Counted from the stretch's first letter, positions 17,957 to 29,966 are shown. The stretch: DNA of 64,000 nucleotides from Saccharopolyspora dendranthemae (GCF_007829955.1 NZ_VIWX01000001.1:186001-250000); one strand, 5' to 3'. The notes: generated from the letters alone by a model not told the origin. Numbers and translations are program-made.

Positions 17957-20064
17957 ACGATTCGCGATTCGGTCGACCTCAGCAGAACGCCCCTGCTCTC
18001 GATAGATCGCGACCGCACGCCTCCAGCACGACTCGGCCTTTGCCGGATCCCCGTCTTCGTGCACGGTGCCTAGGTGGTCGAGCGCGTTGGCTTGTCCAGA
18101 CGTGTCGCCCAGTTCCTCGTACAGGCCCAGTGCGAACTCCAGGTTTTCAGCAGCCTCTTGAGATTTCGCGCTGAGCCAAGCGACATAGCCGAGGCTGAGG
18201 CCGGCGCGAGCTTCACCACTGCGGTTGCCGGTCCGACGGGGCCAGGCGAGGGCGTCCTCGCAAATCTGCTGCGCAAGTCCGTGGTCGCCGAGCTTGGCCG
18301 TGTACCAGCCGACGTCGTTCAGAGCGTGGGCGCCGCTTACCTCGACGCCGCGTTCCTCGTACAGGTGCAAGGCGTGCGTTGCGTGCTCGAGGGCCATGGC
18401 GTCGTTTCCCTGCCGTCCCCAAGCATCGGCAATCGCCCGGTGGGTATGCGCCTGTCCGAGCTCATCTCCGTCGCGCTCCGCCCCCGCCAGTCCTTCACGC
18501 AGGTGCGTAAGAGCGTCCTCGTAGAGCTCAAGCTGCGTGCATGCTCGCCCCAGGTGCCGGTAGGAACGCGTGCGCAGTTCGGAGTTGTCGAGGTGATGCG
18601 ACGCGCGGGCGCCAGCTTTCCAGGCTGACAGGTTGTCGTGAAAGTGCCCTTGCCGGAGCTGGAAGGTTGTCATCGCCCACGCCAGCTGCCATACCTGAGC
18701 GTGCCAATCGTTCTCAACGGCGAGATTCTGAACGGCGATGAGGTTGGCGCGTTCCGCCTCGAACCACGCCCACGCTTCCTCTCCACCACCGAGTTTCAGA
18801 GGTTGGCACCCGTACGGCAGGTCGGACAAGTCGATCGATGCGTGGAGTGGTGCGATGAGCAAGTCAGCAGCGTGCGCCGTGTGCGCCGAGTGCTCGACGA
18901 GCCGACGTCTCGCACCGTCGATCTCGTCAGTCGGCAGATCTTGGCGTGCCCGTTGACCGGCGTAGAGACGAACGAGGTCGTGCATCCGATACCGTCCGCC
19001 GGCTTCCCTGCTAGCCATGGAGACGCTCACGAGCGCCTGCAGGTTGGATCGTGTGACGGCCGTGGGTATGCCGCTGAGGCTTGCCGCGGCAGCGAGGCTG
19101 ATATCAGCGCCCGGAGCCAGTCCATGAGTCCGAACAGACGCGCCTGCTGGTCATCGACCGCCTGATATGACCACGACAACACCGCTTCTAGGCAAACCGT
19201 TGGCTCTCCTGCGTCGAAGGCTTCAAGGCGCGAAGACCTGTCGCGAAGCTCTGCTGCCAACTCCGCGAGAGGAATCTGAGGATCGAGCACAGCACGACCA
19301 GCAACGATGCTCAAAGCAAGTGGGAGACCTGCACAGTAGCGAATGAGCTCCGCTACCGCGTCTGCCTCGGTTTCCAAGCGTGCATGCCCGAGGCGACGCG
19401 CGAGGAGTGAGCGAGAGTCCGCCTCTCCCAGGGTGTCAACCGCGAGGGGCCGAGCACTGTGCCGGGTCACCAAACCGACCAGCCGATCACGACTGGTCAC
19501 CAGGACTGTGCAGCTCGACGCCCCTGGCAGCAATGGCACGACCTGAGCGCTGTCCCTCGCGTTGTCGAGCACCACGAGGATGCGGCGGTTTGCGACAAGG
19601 CTCCGGTACAACGCCAGCTGCGCGTTCAGGTCAGGTGGGACGTCCTGCGGCGGAACTCCAAGGGCGTCGAGGAACCCTCGCACCGCCTCACGAGGCGATA
19701 GCGGCTCGTCGATCGGATCAAAACCTCGTAGATTGACGAACAACTGCCCGTCTGGGAATCGCTCTGCGTTCTGGTGAGCCCAGTGCAGTGCGAGCCAGGT
19801 CTTCCCGATGCCCCCAACTCCGCCAATGGCTGAGATTACGACGGTCGGCGCCAGATGCGCCTCCGCGTCAAGCGCACCGGTGAGAGCGGCGAACTCATCT
19901 TCCCGGCCGGCGAAGCCACCTGGAGGTTCAGGCAACCCGCGAGGCACGGCCACAGGACGCCGGGCAGGCTCGTGGAAGTGAACGTCCCCGTTCACCTCGC
20001 CGGCCTGCAGCAGTGATCCGACGACAGCCGCACCCACCTCGTTGTGCACGTTGCGCCCAGGCAT
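17912..20064 (-). pseudogene. NB-ARC ATPase with TPR repeats, split by a one-base deletion
   Basis: Two abutting frames (19027-20064 and 17912-19030) together encode one AfsR/NB-ARC-TPR protein of about 717 residues without a DNA-binding domain. Frame 1 has the P-loop GGVGGIGKTWLALHWAH, Walker B RRILVVLDNA, the GxP motif CAGLPLALSIV and the start of the winged helix. Frame 2 has MHDLVRLYAG and at least five TPR-like helical pairs (SYRHLGRACTQLELYEDALT). The break is near 19122: restoring one G (ATGGGACTGG instead of ATGGACTGG) joins them. NB-ARC/TPR proteins are signal-sensing STAND ATPases used in regulation and conflict. Confidence 0.8.
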
Positions 20065-20299
20065 GAACGATCAGTCTGCCTCAACTAGTCCACGCACGGC
20101 GCGTGGGTCCTGGCGTAAACGATGCCCCACAAATTCGGACGTTAGGGCGGCACGTTACGTGCGTACACAACTATGAACCTCGCTTCTTCGCAGTCCGCAG
20201 CAGGGGGGCTGCCCAGGGTTCGGTTGACACGCTGGCCTGCCCCAGGGTTTCTTACCCGTTTCGATGTGAAGATCGGGCCTTGTTGAAAGGCTGCGATCT

Positions 20300-20590
20300 A
20301 TGACGTATCCACCGGAGTTCCGCTTCCGGGCCGTCGCGCTCGTTCGGGCTGGGAAACCGATCACCACGGCCGCCACGGAGCTCGGCATTAGCGCCGGGGC
20401 CCTGCACAACCGGGTCCGGCAGGACCAGATCGACCGCGACGAGCGCTCCGGGACCACCACCCATGAAAATGCCGAGCGGACGAAGGCCAACAAGCGTATC
20501 CGGCAACTCGAGGCTGAAGTCGAGATCCTCCGCAAGGCGGCGAGATTGCTCGGGGACGACCGCCCCGACCCAAAAGGGTTCACCCGGTGA
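20300..20590 (+). CDS. IS3-family OrfA (HTH protein)
   Basis: 96 residues: the N-terminal HTH of IS3-type OrfA (EFRFRAVALVRAGKPITTAA, ELGISAGALHNRVRQDQ) and a C-terminal leucine-zipper-like coil (RIRQLEAEVEILRKAA). It normally fuses to OrfB by frameshift to make transposase. The stop overlaps the OrfB GTG (GTGA at 20587). OrfA is intact, but OrfB is not, so the element is inactive. Confidence 0.8.
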   Translation: MTYPPEFRFRAVALVRAGKPITTAATELGISAGALHNRVRQDQIDRDERSGTTTHENAERTKANKRIRQLEAEVEILRKAARLLGDDRPDPKGFTR

Positions 20591-20934
20591 TCGATTCCCT
20601 CGTCGACGCCGGACACCCGGTCAAGGTCTGCTGCCGCCTACTCGGAGTTAGCAGCCCCGGCTATTACCAGTACAAGGCCCGGACGATGTCGCCGACGAAG
20701 ATGCGCCGCCAGTGGCTGACCGGCTTGATCCGCGAGGTCCGCGACGCCTCACGACAGACCTAGGGGTCCCGCCGCGTGCACGCCGAACTGACACGCGGCA
20801 TGGGCGTCGTGGTCAGCGAGAACTTGGTCGCCGAACTGATGCGGATCGCCGGCATCGCCGGGTTGCCCGGTCCTGTCAAGGTCAAGCGGTTGAAAGGTGT
20901 TGCAACAGCACACGATCTCACCATCGGAAATTCC
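20587..20934 (+). pseudogene. IS3-family OrfB fragment with amber codon
   Basis: Begins VIDSLVDAGHPVKVCCRLLG and SSPGYYQYKAR, the N-terminal HTH_21 region of IS3 OrfB. TAG at 20761-20763 replaces the Tyr codon seen in copy 2 (NTYGSRRVH). The frame reopens (SRRVHAELTRGMGV) and is lost near 20935, before any DDE residue. Confidence 0.8.
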
Positions 20935-21065
20935 CGTTCTATAACGAGCGTTATATGCACTGGAGCTGGCCTGCGCAAGCGGGCGCGCGGCCGGCGAGGA
21001 CGCCGGCCGCGCAGAGATCGGGCTCGCTCGGTGGACATCGACCCGGGTACCTCACACTGGACGGC

Positions 21066-21833
21066 ATGCACGGCGACCTCGAACCCCACGGCAGCCAGCC
21101 CATCTCGGACATCGCGCCACCGCTGCCCCGACCGCACCTGCTCCGCCAGCAGTGGCGGGACGTGAGCTTTCTGCACTGGGCCGTCAGCCCCGAGTCGGTC
21201 GCCCCCCACCTGCCACCGGGGACACGACCCGACCTCTACGAGGGACGCGCCTACGTGGGCCTGATCCCCTTCCGGATGGTCGACACCGGAGCGGCGCGAG
21301 GACCGGCGGTGCCGTGGCTCGGGACGTTCCCCGAGACCAACGTACGGCTGTATTCGGTCGACGACGCCGGTCGGCGCGGCGTGGTGTTCTGCAGTCTCGA
21401 CGCCGCCCGTGCCGTGCCGGTCGTAGTCGGGCGGCTCGCCTTCGGCCTGCCGTACGTGTGGACACGAATGAATCATCGGGTGGATCACCACTGGACACGG
21501 GCGGTGCACACCTACTCGGCTCACCGCCGGGGCCCGCACCGGACGGTCTCCAGCAGGCTGACCGTCCGGGTCGATGACGAGCGGATCGGCGGGGCAATGG
21601 AGTCGTTCCTGACCGCCCGGTGGGGCTTTCACGTCGCCCATCTGGGACGAACCTGGTTCCTGCCGAACCATCATGAACCTTGGCCCTTGCGCTCCGCCAC
21701 CGTGCACGAGATGCAGGACGACTTCCTCGCGGCTGCCGGCTTCCCCGAGGCGGAGGGTCGCGAGCCGGACCACGTCGCCCACGCCGCTGCAGTGACGACG
21801 CGGTTCGGACGTCCCGAGCCGGTAGCAGGATGA
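21066..21833 (+). CDS. DUF2071 / YqjF-family protein
   Basis: 255 residues from ATG 21066. Typical features: WRDVSFLHWAVSPESVAPHL and PPGTRPDLYEGRAYVGLIPF, FPETNVRLYS, GVVFCSLDAARAVPVVVGRL, YSAHRRG and a C-terminal RTWFLPNHHEPWPLRSA. YqjF/DUF2071 proteins are small beta-rich proteins of unclear biochemistry, possibly acetoacetate decarboxylase-like in fold. The longer frame starting at 20712 runs into IS3 sequence and is not the start. The gene looks intact between two disrupted regions. Confidence 0.8.
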   Translation: MHGDLEPHGSQPISDIAPPLPRPHLLRQQWRDVSFLHWAVSPESVAPHLPPGTRPDLYEGRAYVGLIPFRMVDTGAARGPAVPWLGTFPETNVRLYSVDDAGRRGVVFCSLDAARAVPVVVGRLAFGLPYVWTRMNHRVDHHWTRAVHTYSAHRRGPHRTVSSRLTVRVDDERIGGAMESFLTARWGFHVAHLGRTWFLPNHHEPWPLRSATVHEMQDDFLAAAGFPEAEGREPDHVAHAAAVTTRFGRPEPVAG

Positions 21834-21939
21834 CCGGTCACCTCCGTGCATCCGAGCCCGGCCGACCACGGACGATCCGGCTCCGACGGGGGATGCACCC
21901 GCTGGGCCGGGCCCTCACCGTCAGGGCGCGGTTCAGCGC

Positions 21940-22737
<798 letters not shown>

Positions 22738-22760
22738 GCTGTTTCTAAGCTAGAAATAGC
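22738..22760. promoter_or_regulatory. Operator-like palindrome upstream of the paoABC-like operon
   Basis: The arms GCTGTTTCTA (22738-22747) and TAGAAATAGC (22751-22760) pair with one mismatch around AGC, giving a 23-bp AT-rich dyad in very GC-rich DNA. It ends 64 bases before the GTG of the 2Fe-2S subunit, exactly where the truncated dehydrogenase stops. Such dyads are bound by TetR or MarR dimers; no such regulator gene is adjacent. Confidence 0.55.
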
Positions 22761-22824
22761 ATCACCGGCGCTCGTGTGCGCTCGTATGTGGTCGAACGTT
22801 CCCTACACAACAGAGAGGAATGTC

Positions 22825-23388
22825 GTGTCCACCACGCCGGAAGTCAGGTCGACAGCTACCACCCTCACCCTGAGGATCAACGGCGAGGAGCACGAGATGC
22901 GCCTCGACAACCGCACGTCGCTGCTCGACGCCCTGCGCGAGCGTCTCGGACTGACCGGCACCAAAAAGGGCTGCGACCACGGTCAGTGCGGGGCCTGCAC
23001 CGTCCTGGTCGACGGCTACCGCGCCGTTTCCTGCCTACAGTTCGCAGTGGCCGCCGAGGGCCGCGACATCTACACGATCGAAGGGCTGGCGGACGGGGAC
23101 ACCCTGCACTCCGTGCAGCGGGCATTCCTCGACCACGACGGGCTGCAGTGCGGATACTGCACCCCGGGCCAGATCTGCTCGGCCGTCGGCGCGCTCGAGG
23201 AGGCAGACCGCGGCTGGCCGAGCGTCGTCTCCGACGACGTCGCCGCCGGAGTACCGTCCGCGGCGGCGCTGACCCGGGCCGAGATCTCCGAACGGTTGAG
23301 CGGCAACCTGTGCCGTTGCGGGACGCATCGTGGCATCGTGGACGCGGTCCTCGATGCAGCGGGCGCCGGCGAGGAGACCGCGCGATGA
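22825..23388 (+). CDS. paoA: Aldehyde oxidoreductase, 2Fe-2S subunit
   Basis: 187 residues from GTG 22825 after GAGAGGAA. The plant-type ferredoxin cluster is [20 protein letters not shown] followed by SC, and the all-helical second 2Fe-2S domain has CGYCTPGQI and [16 protein letters not shown]. All eight cluster cysteines are visible. A 21-residue insert ([20 protein letters not shown] onward) lies between the domains, as in PaoA/YagT-type subunits. It passes electrons from the molybdenum centre to FAD. ATGA overlap with the next gene makes this the head of a three-gene operon. The symbol is by analogy to E. coli paoABC; no twin-arginine signal is seen. Confidence 0.85.
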   Translation: MSTTPEVRSTATTLTLRINGEEHEMRLDNRTSLLDALRERLGLTGTKKGCDHGQCGACTVLVDGYRAVSCLQFAVAAEGRDIYTIEGLADGDTLHSVQRAFLDHDGLQCGYCTPGQICSAVGALEEADRGWPSVVSDDVAAGVPSAAALTRAEISERLSGNLCRCGTHRGIVDAVLDAAGAGEETAR

Positions 23389-24383
23389 GGGCCTTCACCT
23401 ATGAACGCGCCGCCAACCCGGCCGCGGCACAGCGCCTCGCCACCACGCAGGAGGAGGCCGTCTTCCTCGCCGGCGGCACGAACCTCACTGATCTGATGCG
23501 GCTCGGCGTCGCACGGCCGGCGGCCCTCGTGGACATCTCGGACCTGCCCTACGACGGGATCGAGCACCGCGCAGACGGCTCGACCCTTCTCGGCGCGCTG
23601 AGCCGCAACGCGGAGGTCGCAGGCGATCGAGTGGTCCGCGAGCGCTATCCCGTGCTGAGCCGGGCGATCCTTGCGGGCGCCTCCGGCCAGCTGCGAACGA
23701 TGGCCACCACGGGTGGAAACCTGCTGCAGCGCACGCGGTGCCCGTACTTCCAGGACGTCTCCAAGCCATGCAACAAGCGGGAGCCCGGCACAGGCTGCCC
23801 GGCGAGCCGAGGTCTCGCTGCGCGAGACCTCGGAATCATCGGCGTCTCGGACGCGTGCATCGCACACCATCCCTCGGACATGGCGGTCGCGATGGTTGCG
23901 CTCGACGCCGTCGTCCACATCCGGACCGTCGACGGTGCCGCACGCAGCGTTTCGCTGGAGGAGTTCCACCTGCTCCCTGGGAACACACCCGAGAAGGAGA
24001 CGGTGCTCGCGCCCGGCGAGCTGGTCACCGATGTCGAGCTGCCCCCGCCGCCGCCCGGCTCGTCGAACTACCGCAAGGTGCGCGACCGCGCCTCCTACGC
24101 GTTCGCGCTGGTCTCCACCGCCGTGTCGCTCGCACTCGACGACACAGGTTCCGTTGCAGCAGTGCGGATCGGGCTCGGCGGCCTCGCTCCCCGCCCGTGG
24201 CGCGCCCGGACCGCGGAGCAGGCCCTGCTCGGCGCCCGGTTCGACGAGGAGGCCGCCAAGTCGGCCATGCGGGCCGAGCTCGCGACGGCCCGCACCACCG
24301 AGCACAACGCTTTCAAGGTTGATCTGACCGTCGACGTCGTCACAAGCGAACTGCTCTCGCTCGCCGCGGAGGAGTCCCGATGA
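23385..24383 (+). CDS. paoB: Aldehyde oxidoreductase, FAD-binding subunit
   Basis: 332 residues from ATG 23385, overlapping paoA by ATGA. FAD-binding motif [13 protein letters not shown], then [16 protein letters not shown]. The segment [13 protein letters not shown] with the preceding RCPYF gives the cysteines that bind an additional 4Fe-4S cluster in PaoB/YagS-type subunits. The C-terminal CO-dehydrogenase flavoprotein domain is present ([17 protein letters not shown]). Role: FAD accepts electrons from the 2Fe-2S subunit and passes them to the final acceptor. Confidence 0.85.
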   Translation: MRAFTYERAANPAAAQRLATTQEEAVFLAGGTNLTDLMRLGVARPAALVDISDLPYDGIEHRADGSTLLGALSRNAEVAGDRVVRERYPVLSRAILAGASGQLRTMATTGGNLLQRTRCPYFQDVSKPCNKREPGTGCPASRGLAARDLGIIGVSDACIAHHPSDMAVAMVALDAVVHIRTVDGAARSVSLEEFHLLPGNTPEKETVLAPGELVTDVELPPPPPGSSNYRKVRDRASYAFALVSTAVSLALDDTGSVAAVRIGLGGLAPRPWRARTAEQALLGARFDEEAAKSAMRAELATARTTEHNAFKVDLTVDVVTSELLSLAAEESR

Positions 24384-26512
24384 CCAGCACACCGACCGAT
24401 GTCCGGCGCCGCTCCGACACAGCATCGACGGTCGGCACCTCCGTCGAGCGCGTCGACGGCCTTTCGAAAGTCACCGGCGAGGCCCGGTACAGCTACGAGA
24501 TCCCCAGCAAGGGCGTCCGTTACGGCTGGATCGTCGGGTCCACCATCGCGTCCGGGCGCATCACCGCCATTGACGACAGCGCCACGCTCGCCGATCCCGA
24601 GGTGCTGGCAGTCATCGACCACCGCAGCGCGCCCCGCCTGCGCGCCGTGGGCGACACGGAGCTGGAGATCCTGCAGTCGGATGCGGTTCGTTTCCACGGC
24701 CAGGTGATCGCCATCGTCGTGGCGACCAGTCCCGAGGCCGCCCGCGAGGGCGCCGAACAGCTGCAGGTGTCATACGAGCAGCGGCCGCACTCGGTGGTGC
24801 TCGATCCGGACGGGCCGACTGTCTACACACCCGAGTGGGTCAACGGGCTCAACGAGCGAGCGGTCACGGAGTTCGGCGAGATCGACAAGGAGCTGTCCGA
24901 GGCTGCCGTCTCGATCGACTCGGCGTACACCACTCCCCCGCACCACACCTCGCCGATGGAACCGCACGCCACGATGGCCCGCTGGGACGGCGACGACCTG
25001 CTGCTGCACAACTCGGACCAGGCCCCGTACGTCACCACGACGATCCTCGCCCCGCTGCTCGGCCTCGCGCCGGAGCACATCCGGGTCGTCACCGAGCACA
25101 TCGGCGGAGGGTTCGGGTCGAAGTTCACCCCGCGGGCCGTACCGGTCGCGGCGACCCTGGCGGCGAAGGTCGTCGGCGCACCAGTCAAGATCGCGCTGAC
25201 CCGGCAGCAGATGTTCTCGCTCGCCTGTCACCGCACCGAGACCCAGCAGCGCGTCCAGCTGGGCGCCGATATCGACGGCCGGCTACGGGCGCTGGTGCAC
25301 ACCGCGTCGCAGTACACCTCGCAATCCTTCGAGTTCGTCGAGAACACCGCCACCAGCAGCAGGATGTTGTACAGCGCGGTCGCCCGGCGGACCCATCACA
25401 CCGTCGGCAGGCTCGACGTGCCGACCCCGGGCCCAGTGCGCACTCCCGGCCACGCGGTAGGCCTTTTCGCGCTGGAGACCGCGATGGACGAACTCGCGCT
25501 GGCACTGGAACTGGACCCCGTCGAACTGCGCCTGCGCAACATCCCGGAGCGGGACCCGGACACCGGCGAGGCCTGGAGCAGCCATGGGCTGGCCGAGTGC
25601 CTGCGACTCGGAGCCCGGACCTTCGGCTGGGGTGACCGGGATCCCCGGATCGGCACCCGGCGCCGCGGCCGGTGGCTGCTCGGGACCGGCATGGCATCGT
25701 CCACGCACCCGGACTACACGTTCCCCGCCGTCGCCACCGTGCGCGTGGAGGAGGACGGCTCGGTGGTGGCGAAGGTGGCGGGAGCCGACATCGGCACCGG
25801 TGCGCGCACGGCACTGACCCAGCTCACCGCGGAGGAGTTCGGCCTGCCGCTCTCCCAGGTCACCGTGCTCCTGGGCGACAGTACCTATGGCGAAGCCCCG
25901 CCCGCCGGCGGGTCCGCGGGCACCTCGTCCTGGACCTGGCCGATCATTACCGCGGCGCGCGAGCTCACGGCCCAGCTCGACAGGGCGCACGGCGTGGTCC
26001 CGCGCGGTGGCCTCGAGGTCACCGCCAACTCAGCGGATGCGCTCGCGAAGCGCACCACGCTGTCTCGGCACACCTTCGGTGCCCAATTCGCCGAGGTGGC
26101 GGTGGACATCGACTCCGGCGAAGTGCGTGTCGAGCGGCTCCACGGCACCTTCGCCGCCGGACGGATCATCAACACCCGCACGACGCGATCGCAGTTCATG
26201 GGTGGGATGATCATGGGGGTCGGTATGGCGCTCCACGAGGCAGGCCACCTCGACCCCGAGTTCGGTGACTTCGTCAACCACGATCTCGCCAGCTACCACG
26301 TGCCTGCCCACGCCGACGTGCGGGACGTCTGGGCCGACTGGATCGACGAGGTCGACGAGGGGCTCAACCCAGCAGGCGTCAAGGGCGTCGGCGAGGTCGG
26401 CATCACCGGCACCGCCGCGGCCATCGGCAACGCCGTCCACCACGCCACCGGCGTGCGGCTGCGCAACCTGCCGTTCACGATCGAGGGCGTCAGGGCCGGC
26501 CTCACGGCCTGA
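24380..26512 (+). CDS. paoC: Aldehyde oxidoreductase, molybdenum-cofactor subunit
   Basis: 710 residues from ATG 24380, ATGA overlap with paoB. Xanthine-oxidase-family large subunit: [43 protein letters not shown] (cofactor contact), [19 protein letters not shown] (the Arg typical of aldehyde rather than xanthine enzymes), [11 protein letters not shown], and the catalytic-Glu motif [20 protein letters not shown] near the C-terminus. Oxidises aldehydes to carboxylic acids with water as oxygen donor. Needs molybdopterin-cytosine-dinucleotide-type cofactor loading, but no XdhC-type chaperone gene is in the window. Confidence 0.85.
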   Translation: MTSTPTDVRRRSDTASTVGTSVERVDGLSKVTGEARYSYEIPSKGVRYGWIVGSTIASGRITAIDDSATLADPEVLAVIDHRSAPRLRAVGDTELEILQSDAVRFHGQVIAIVVATSPEAAREGAEQLQVSYEQRPHSVVLDPDGPTVYTPEWVNGLNERAVTEFGEIDKELSEAAVSIDSAYTTPPHHTSPMEPHATMARWDGDDLLLHNSDQAPYVTTTILAPLLGLAPEHIRVVTEHIGGGFGSKFTPRAVPVAATLAAKVVGAPVKIALTRQQMFSLACHRTETQQRVQLGADIDGRLRALVHTASQYTSQSFEFVENTATSSRMLYSAVARRTHHTVGRLDVPTPGPVRTPGHAVGLFALETAMDELALALELDPVELRLRNIPERDPDTGEAWSSHGLAECLRLGARTFGWGDRDPRIGTRRRGRWLLGTGMASSTHPDYTFPAVATVRVEEDGSVVAKVAGADIGTGARTALTQLTAEEFGLPLSQVTVLLGDSTYGEAPPAGGSAGTSSWTWPIITAARELTAQLDRAHGVVPRGGLEVTANSADALAKRTTLSRHTFGAQFAEVAVDIDSGEVRVERLHGTFAAGRIINTRTTRSQFMGGMIMGVGMALHEAGHLDPEFGDFVNHDLASYHVPAHADVRDVWADWIDEVDEGLNPAGVKGVGEVGITGTAAAIGNAVHHATGVRLRNLPFTIEGVRAGLTA

Positions 26513-26562
26513 TCGGGCACCCACGGCACCGCATCGGGCACCGTCACCACCGAGGGGCCGAG

Positions 26563-26628
26563 CATGACCGATCACGTCACCGTCGACCGGCTTACCGGCG
26601 AGGACGACGGCCTCGCCGTCGTCCGGCT
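26563..26628 (+). pseudogene. 5' stub of a truncated gene after paoC
   Basis: ATG 26563 lies 50 bases after paoC and opens with MTDHVTVDRLTGEDDGLAVV, which is protein-like. It is cut where integrase-like sequence begins. It may be the start of a lost fourth operon gene, for example a maturation factor; the sequence is too short to tell. Confidence 0.35.
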
Positions 26629-27259
26629 GGACGGAACCGTACAAGGCGGGCTGGATCAAGCGCGTCATCCCGACTATCGGCCATATACCGGTCCGCATGA
26701 TCACAAGCGGTGTCGTTGACCGCGCCGTCCACGACTGGATCGCCGATGGCTGCAGCATGTCGACGATCAAGAACACATTTGCCGTGCTCGTACGCGTGAT
26801 GGAGCAAGCGCTCCGTGACGGCCATCGTCGACCGGAACCCGGCTCGCGTGGTGGGGTGGCAGTCCGAGTTCCGTAAAGCGGAGGACGAGCCAGAAGACCC
26901 CCGCGCCTCGCACTACCCGACTGGCAGACGCTGACCAGGCTCGCGGATGCGTTGGTCGAGCGCTCTCACGAGCAGTACACGGGCTGGGGCGATGTTGTCC
27001 GGTTCGCCGCTTGCACCGCTGCGCGCATCGGGGAAGTGTCGGGATGCCGTGTAGCCGATATCGACACAGGCACATGGACTTGGAAGGTGCGACGCCAGAC
27101 GACGACCGGACCAGGTGGACTGGTCGACAAGGGGACGAAGGGCAAGCGAGCAAGAACCGTACCGCTCATCCCGGAGATCCGTGATCTGGTGATCCATCGC
27201 CTCACCACGCTGGACGGGAAACCAGACGCCCGTCTGTTCACTGGCCCCAAAGGCGGTCT
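26626..27259 (+). pseudogene. Tyrosine-recombinase (phage integrase) remnant
   Basis: A core-binding part (WIKRVIPTIGHIPVRMI, STIKNTFAVLVRVMEQAL) is followed, after a frame break near 26870, by catalytic-domain sequence GWGDVVRFAACTAARIGEVS with the first catalytic Arg and VPLIPEIRDLVIHRLTTLDG. It is cut at about 27260 by the IS3 copy 2 left end, before the His-X-X-Arg and Tyr motifs. An old integrative element probably lay here. Confidence 0.75.
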
Positions 27260-28003
27260 GACCTGCCCCAGGGTTTCTTACCCGTTTCGGTGTGAAGATC
27301 GGGCCTTGCTGAAAGACCGTATCCACCGGAGTTCCGTTTTCGGGCCGTCGCACTCGTTCGTGCTGGGAAGCCGATCACTGTCGTTGCCACGGAGCTGGAC
27401 ATCAGCGCCGGAGCCCTGCACAACTGGGTCCGGCAAGACCAGATCGACCGCGGCGAGCGCCCCGGGACCACCACCCGTGAGAATGCCGAGCTGGCGAAGG
27501 CCAACAAGCGCATCCGGCAGCTCGAGGCTGAAGTCGAGATCCTCCGCAAGGCCGCGAAATCTCTCGGGGAAGACCGTCCCGACCCATAAGGATTCACCCG
27601 GCGATCGATTGCCTCGTCGATGCCGGACACCCGGTCAAGGTCTGCTGCCGCGTGCTCGGGGTCAGCAGCCCCGGCTACTACCAGTTCAAGAACCGCCCGA
27701 TGTCGCCGACGACGATGCGCCGCCAGTGGCTGACCGGCTTGATCCGGGAGGTCCACGAGGCCTCACGCAACACCTACGGGTCCCGTCGTGTGCACGCCGA
27801 ACTGACACGCGGTATGGGCATCGCGGTCAGTGTGAACTTGGTCGGCGAACTGATGCGGCTCGCCGGGGTCGCCGGCCTTCCAGGTCCGGTCAAGGTCAAG
27901 CGGTTGAAAGGCAGTGCCACAGCGGACGATCTCGTCCATCGGAAGTTCCATCGGCTCTCGCCCAATGAGTTGTGGGTCACCGATATTTCCGAACATCCCA
28001 CCC

Positions 28004-29643
28004 CTTGGATTCCAGCAGTCGTCGCAACACCTACTGGAAGTGGTGGCGATGGCTGGTTCGAAGTACAGCAAGGAACGGAAGGAGCGGTTCCTCGATCTCG
28101 TGGATCGGGGCGGGACCGTTCGTGCGACGGCGAATGCGGCCGGAGTACATGAGGATGCGGCTTACACCTGGCTTCGCCAGGCTGGGCTGACGATGCAGCG
28201 GGCGACGCCGCGGAAGTACTCGAAGGCGGACAAGGAGGAGTTCTTCCGGCGGCTGGCGAAGAATCCGAACGTGTCGGCGGTGGCGCGGGAGCTGGGTTTC
28301 ACGCGGGTCACCTGCTATGCGTGGGCGCGCAAGGCCGGGATTCGTACCAGCGAGGCGCGTAAGGTCAATCCTCGCCGAGAAGAGTTCCTGCGACTTCGTG
28401 CGGAGGGCTTGACCCGGGCTGAGGCTCGGGCACGCGTCGGTGCCGATGCGCGATCCGCAACGGACTGGGACAAGGGCATCACGGTCATCAACCGGGGCCG
28501 CATCTACCCCGATGGCCATGTGGTGCGCTACCCGGAGTCCAAAATGGATGACGTGATCCCCGAGCGCAGAATGCGCGCCATAGGCGGCAGCATCGATCTG
28601 AACGAGGTCGAAAAGCTCATCCGCCCCCGCTATCTGAGCTTGCTCGAACGCGAGCAGATCAAGGATCTGCGTTGATCCGGGATGTCGATCCGGCAGATCG
28701 CCACCGAGCTGCGACGCTCTCCCTCGACCATCAGTCGCGAGCTGCGACGCAATACCGTCTCCACGCGCGGCTACCTGCCCCAAACTGCGCATCGGCTGTC
28801 GGTGCAGCGGCGGGCGCGTCCACGGCCGGCGAAGCTGGTGGCCAAAGCCAAGCTGCGGGCGTACGTGCAAGCGAAGCTGGGGAAGAAGTGGTCGCCGCAG
28901 CAAATCAGCAACCGACTGGTCAAGGATTTCCCGGTCACGCCGGAGATGCGCGTGAGCACGGAGACGATCTACCAAGCGATCTACGTTCACGCCCACGGTG
29001 AGCTCAGGCGCGAGGTTGGCAAGCAGTTGCGACGCGGGCGGGTATCCCGCAAACCGCGCAGGAAGCCAGGCGCCCGCCGTCCGCGATTTGTCGAGCCGAT
29101 GAAGTCCATCAGCCAGCGGCCCGCGGCCGCCGACGCTCGAGCCGTACCGGGCCACTGGGAGGGTGATCTGATCATCGGTGCGGCAGGAGGGTCAGCTATC
29201 GCGACGTTGGTCGAGCGATCCAGCCGCTACGTGATGCTCGCGCACCTCGGTCGCGAACGAAGCGCCGAGGCCGTGCGTGACAGCCTGATCACCACCCTCA
29301 GCCAGCTGCCCAAGTCGCTGCGAGGAACCCTGACCTGGGACCAGGGTGCCGAGATGGCCGAACACCGCGCGTTGACCACGGCCACCGACATCGACGTCTA
29401 CTTCGCCGACCCCGGCGCACCCTGGCAGCGCGGCAGCAACGAGAACACCAACGGCCTCCTGCGCCAGTACTTCCCCCGCGGGACTGACCTTGCGTCGTAC
29501 AACCCCGACGCGCTGAAAGCCGTCGCCGAGGAACTCAACGGCCGCCCCCGAAAGACACTCGACTGGGACACGCTCGCCGAATGCCTGGCTGCTTTACTGG
29601 ACACCGCGTAGATCAACCGTTGCGACGACTGCCGGAACCCAAG
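28004..29643 (+). mobile_element. IS30-family insertion sequence (copy A)
   Basis: Terminal repeats of 25 bp with two mismatches: 28004-28028 (begins CTTGGATTCCAGCAGTCGTC) and the complement of 29619-29643 (begins CTTGGGTTCCGGCAGTCGTC). The inserted DNA splits the IS3 OrfB reading frame, so insertion is certain. Both ends and the gene are present. Confidence 0.9.
28049..29611 (+). pseudogene. IS30-family transposase with in-frame TGA
   Basis: 520 codons from ATG 28049. The N-terminal half has an HTH (VRATANAAGVHEDAAYTWLR) and unknown sequence. TGA at 28673-28675 falls in EQIKDLR-stop-SGMSIRQIA where a sense codon is expected. The second half has the IS30 HTH (LRRSPSTISRELRRN) and DDE core: GHWEGDLIIG (Asp), TLTWDQGAEMAEH (Asp), YFADPGAPWQRGSNENTNGL (Glu). 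A restart at 28682 could still make the catalytic half. Confidence 0.85.
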
Positions 29644-29810
29644 CACGAGAAGGAAAAGTCTACTGTTGTGCGGTGATGGACACGTTCAGCCGCAAGATCG
29701 TCGGCTGGTCGATCGACAACTGCCAGGACACCATGAGGGCGGACCCCGGGCCTCACGCTGCCGGAAGGCGCAGCGTCGTTGAGACGGACTCGATTCCCGT
29801 CGGGGGGCGC

Positions 29811-29966
29811 GGGGGCCGACCTGGTCTCGTTCGGTCGTGCCCGGCTGGCAACCCCGACCTGATCGACAGGATGCACCGCGGGGTTCCCTACAACGAGGCA
29901 GATCCTGCGACCTTCTACGGCGGAAGTGTCGAGGGCTGCACCGACTGCGCTCCGCTCGCCGTCTAG
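29811..29966 (+). pseudogene. C-terminal remnant of an ene-reductase (old yellow enzyme family)
   Basis: GADLVSFGRARLA in one frame, then NPDLIDRMHRGVPYNEADPA and TFYGGSVEGCTDCAPLAV in the next, matches the C-terminus of NADH:flavin ene-reductases. One missing C near 29853 would join the frames. Only the last ~50 residues remain. Codon use fits its neighbours. Confidence 0.6.

Larger units (their letters stand above)
20205..20935 (+). mobile_element. Truncated IS3-family element (copy 1)
   Basis: The left end GGGGCTGCCCAG at 20205 matches the inverted end of the IS3 remnant at 34580 over about 26 bp with few differences, which defines the terminal repeat. It carries orfA and the first third of orfB and is cut near 20935, just after VKVKRLKG. 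A related copy with the same CCCCAGGGTTTCTTACCCG leader lies at 27262. Confidence 0.75.
27262..29733 (+). mobile_element. Degraded IS3-family element (copy 2), interrupted by IS30
   Basis: Starts with the same CCCCAGGGTTTCTTACCCG leader as copy 1. OrfA (27313-27590) has lost its start and is frameshifted. OrfB runs 27601-28003 (VCCRVLGVSSPGYYQ to NELWVTDISEHPT), is split by IS30 at 28004-29643, resumes at 29644 with REGKVYCCAVMDTFSRKIVG and ends near 29733. The first catalytic Asp (VTD) and second region (MDTFSRK) thus lie on either side of the IS30. Confidence 0.8.

Noticed and set aside
20712-21065. Extended start for the DUF2071 gene
   Set aside because: The extra sequence is IS3 OrfB in another frame and contains no DUF2071 motif.
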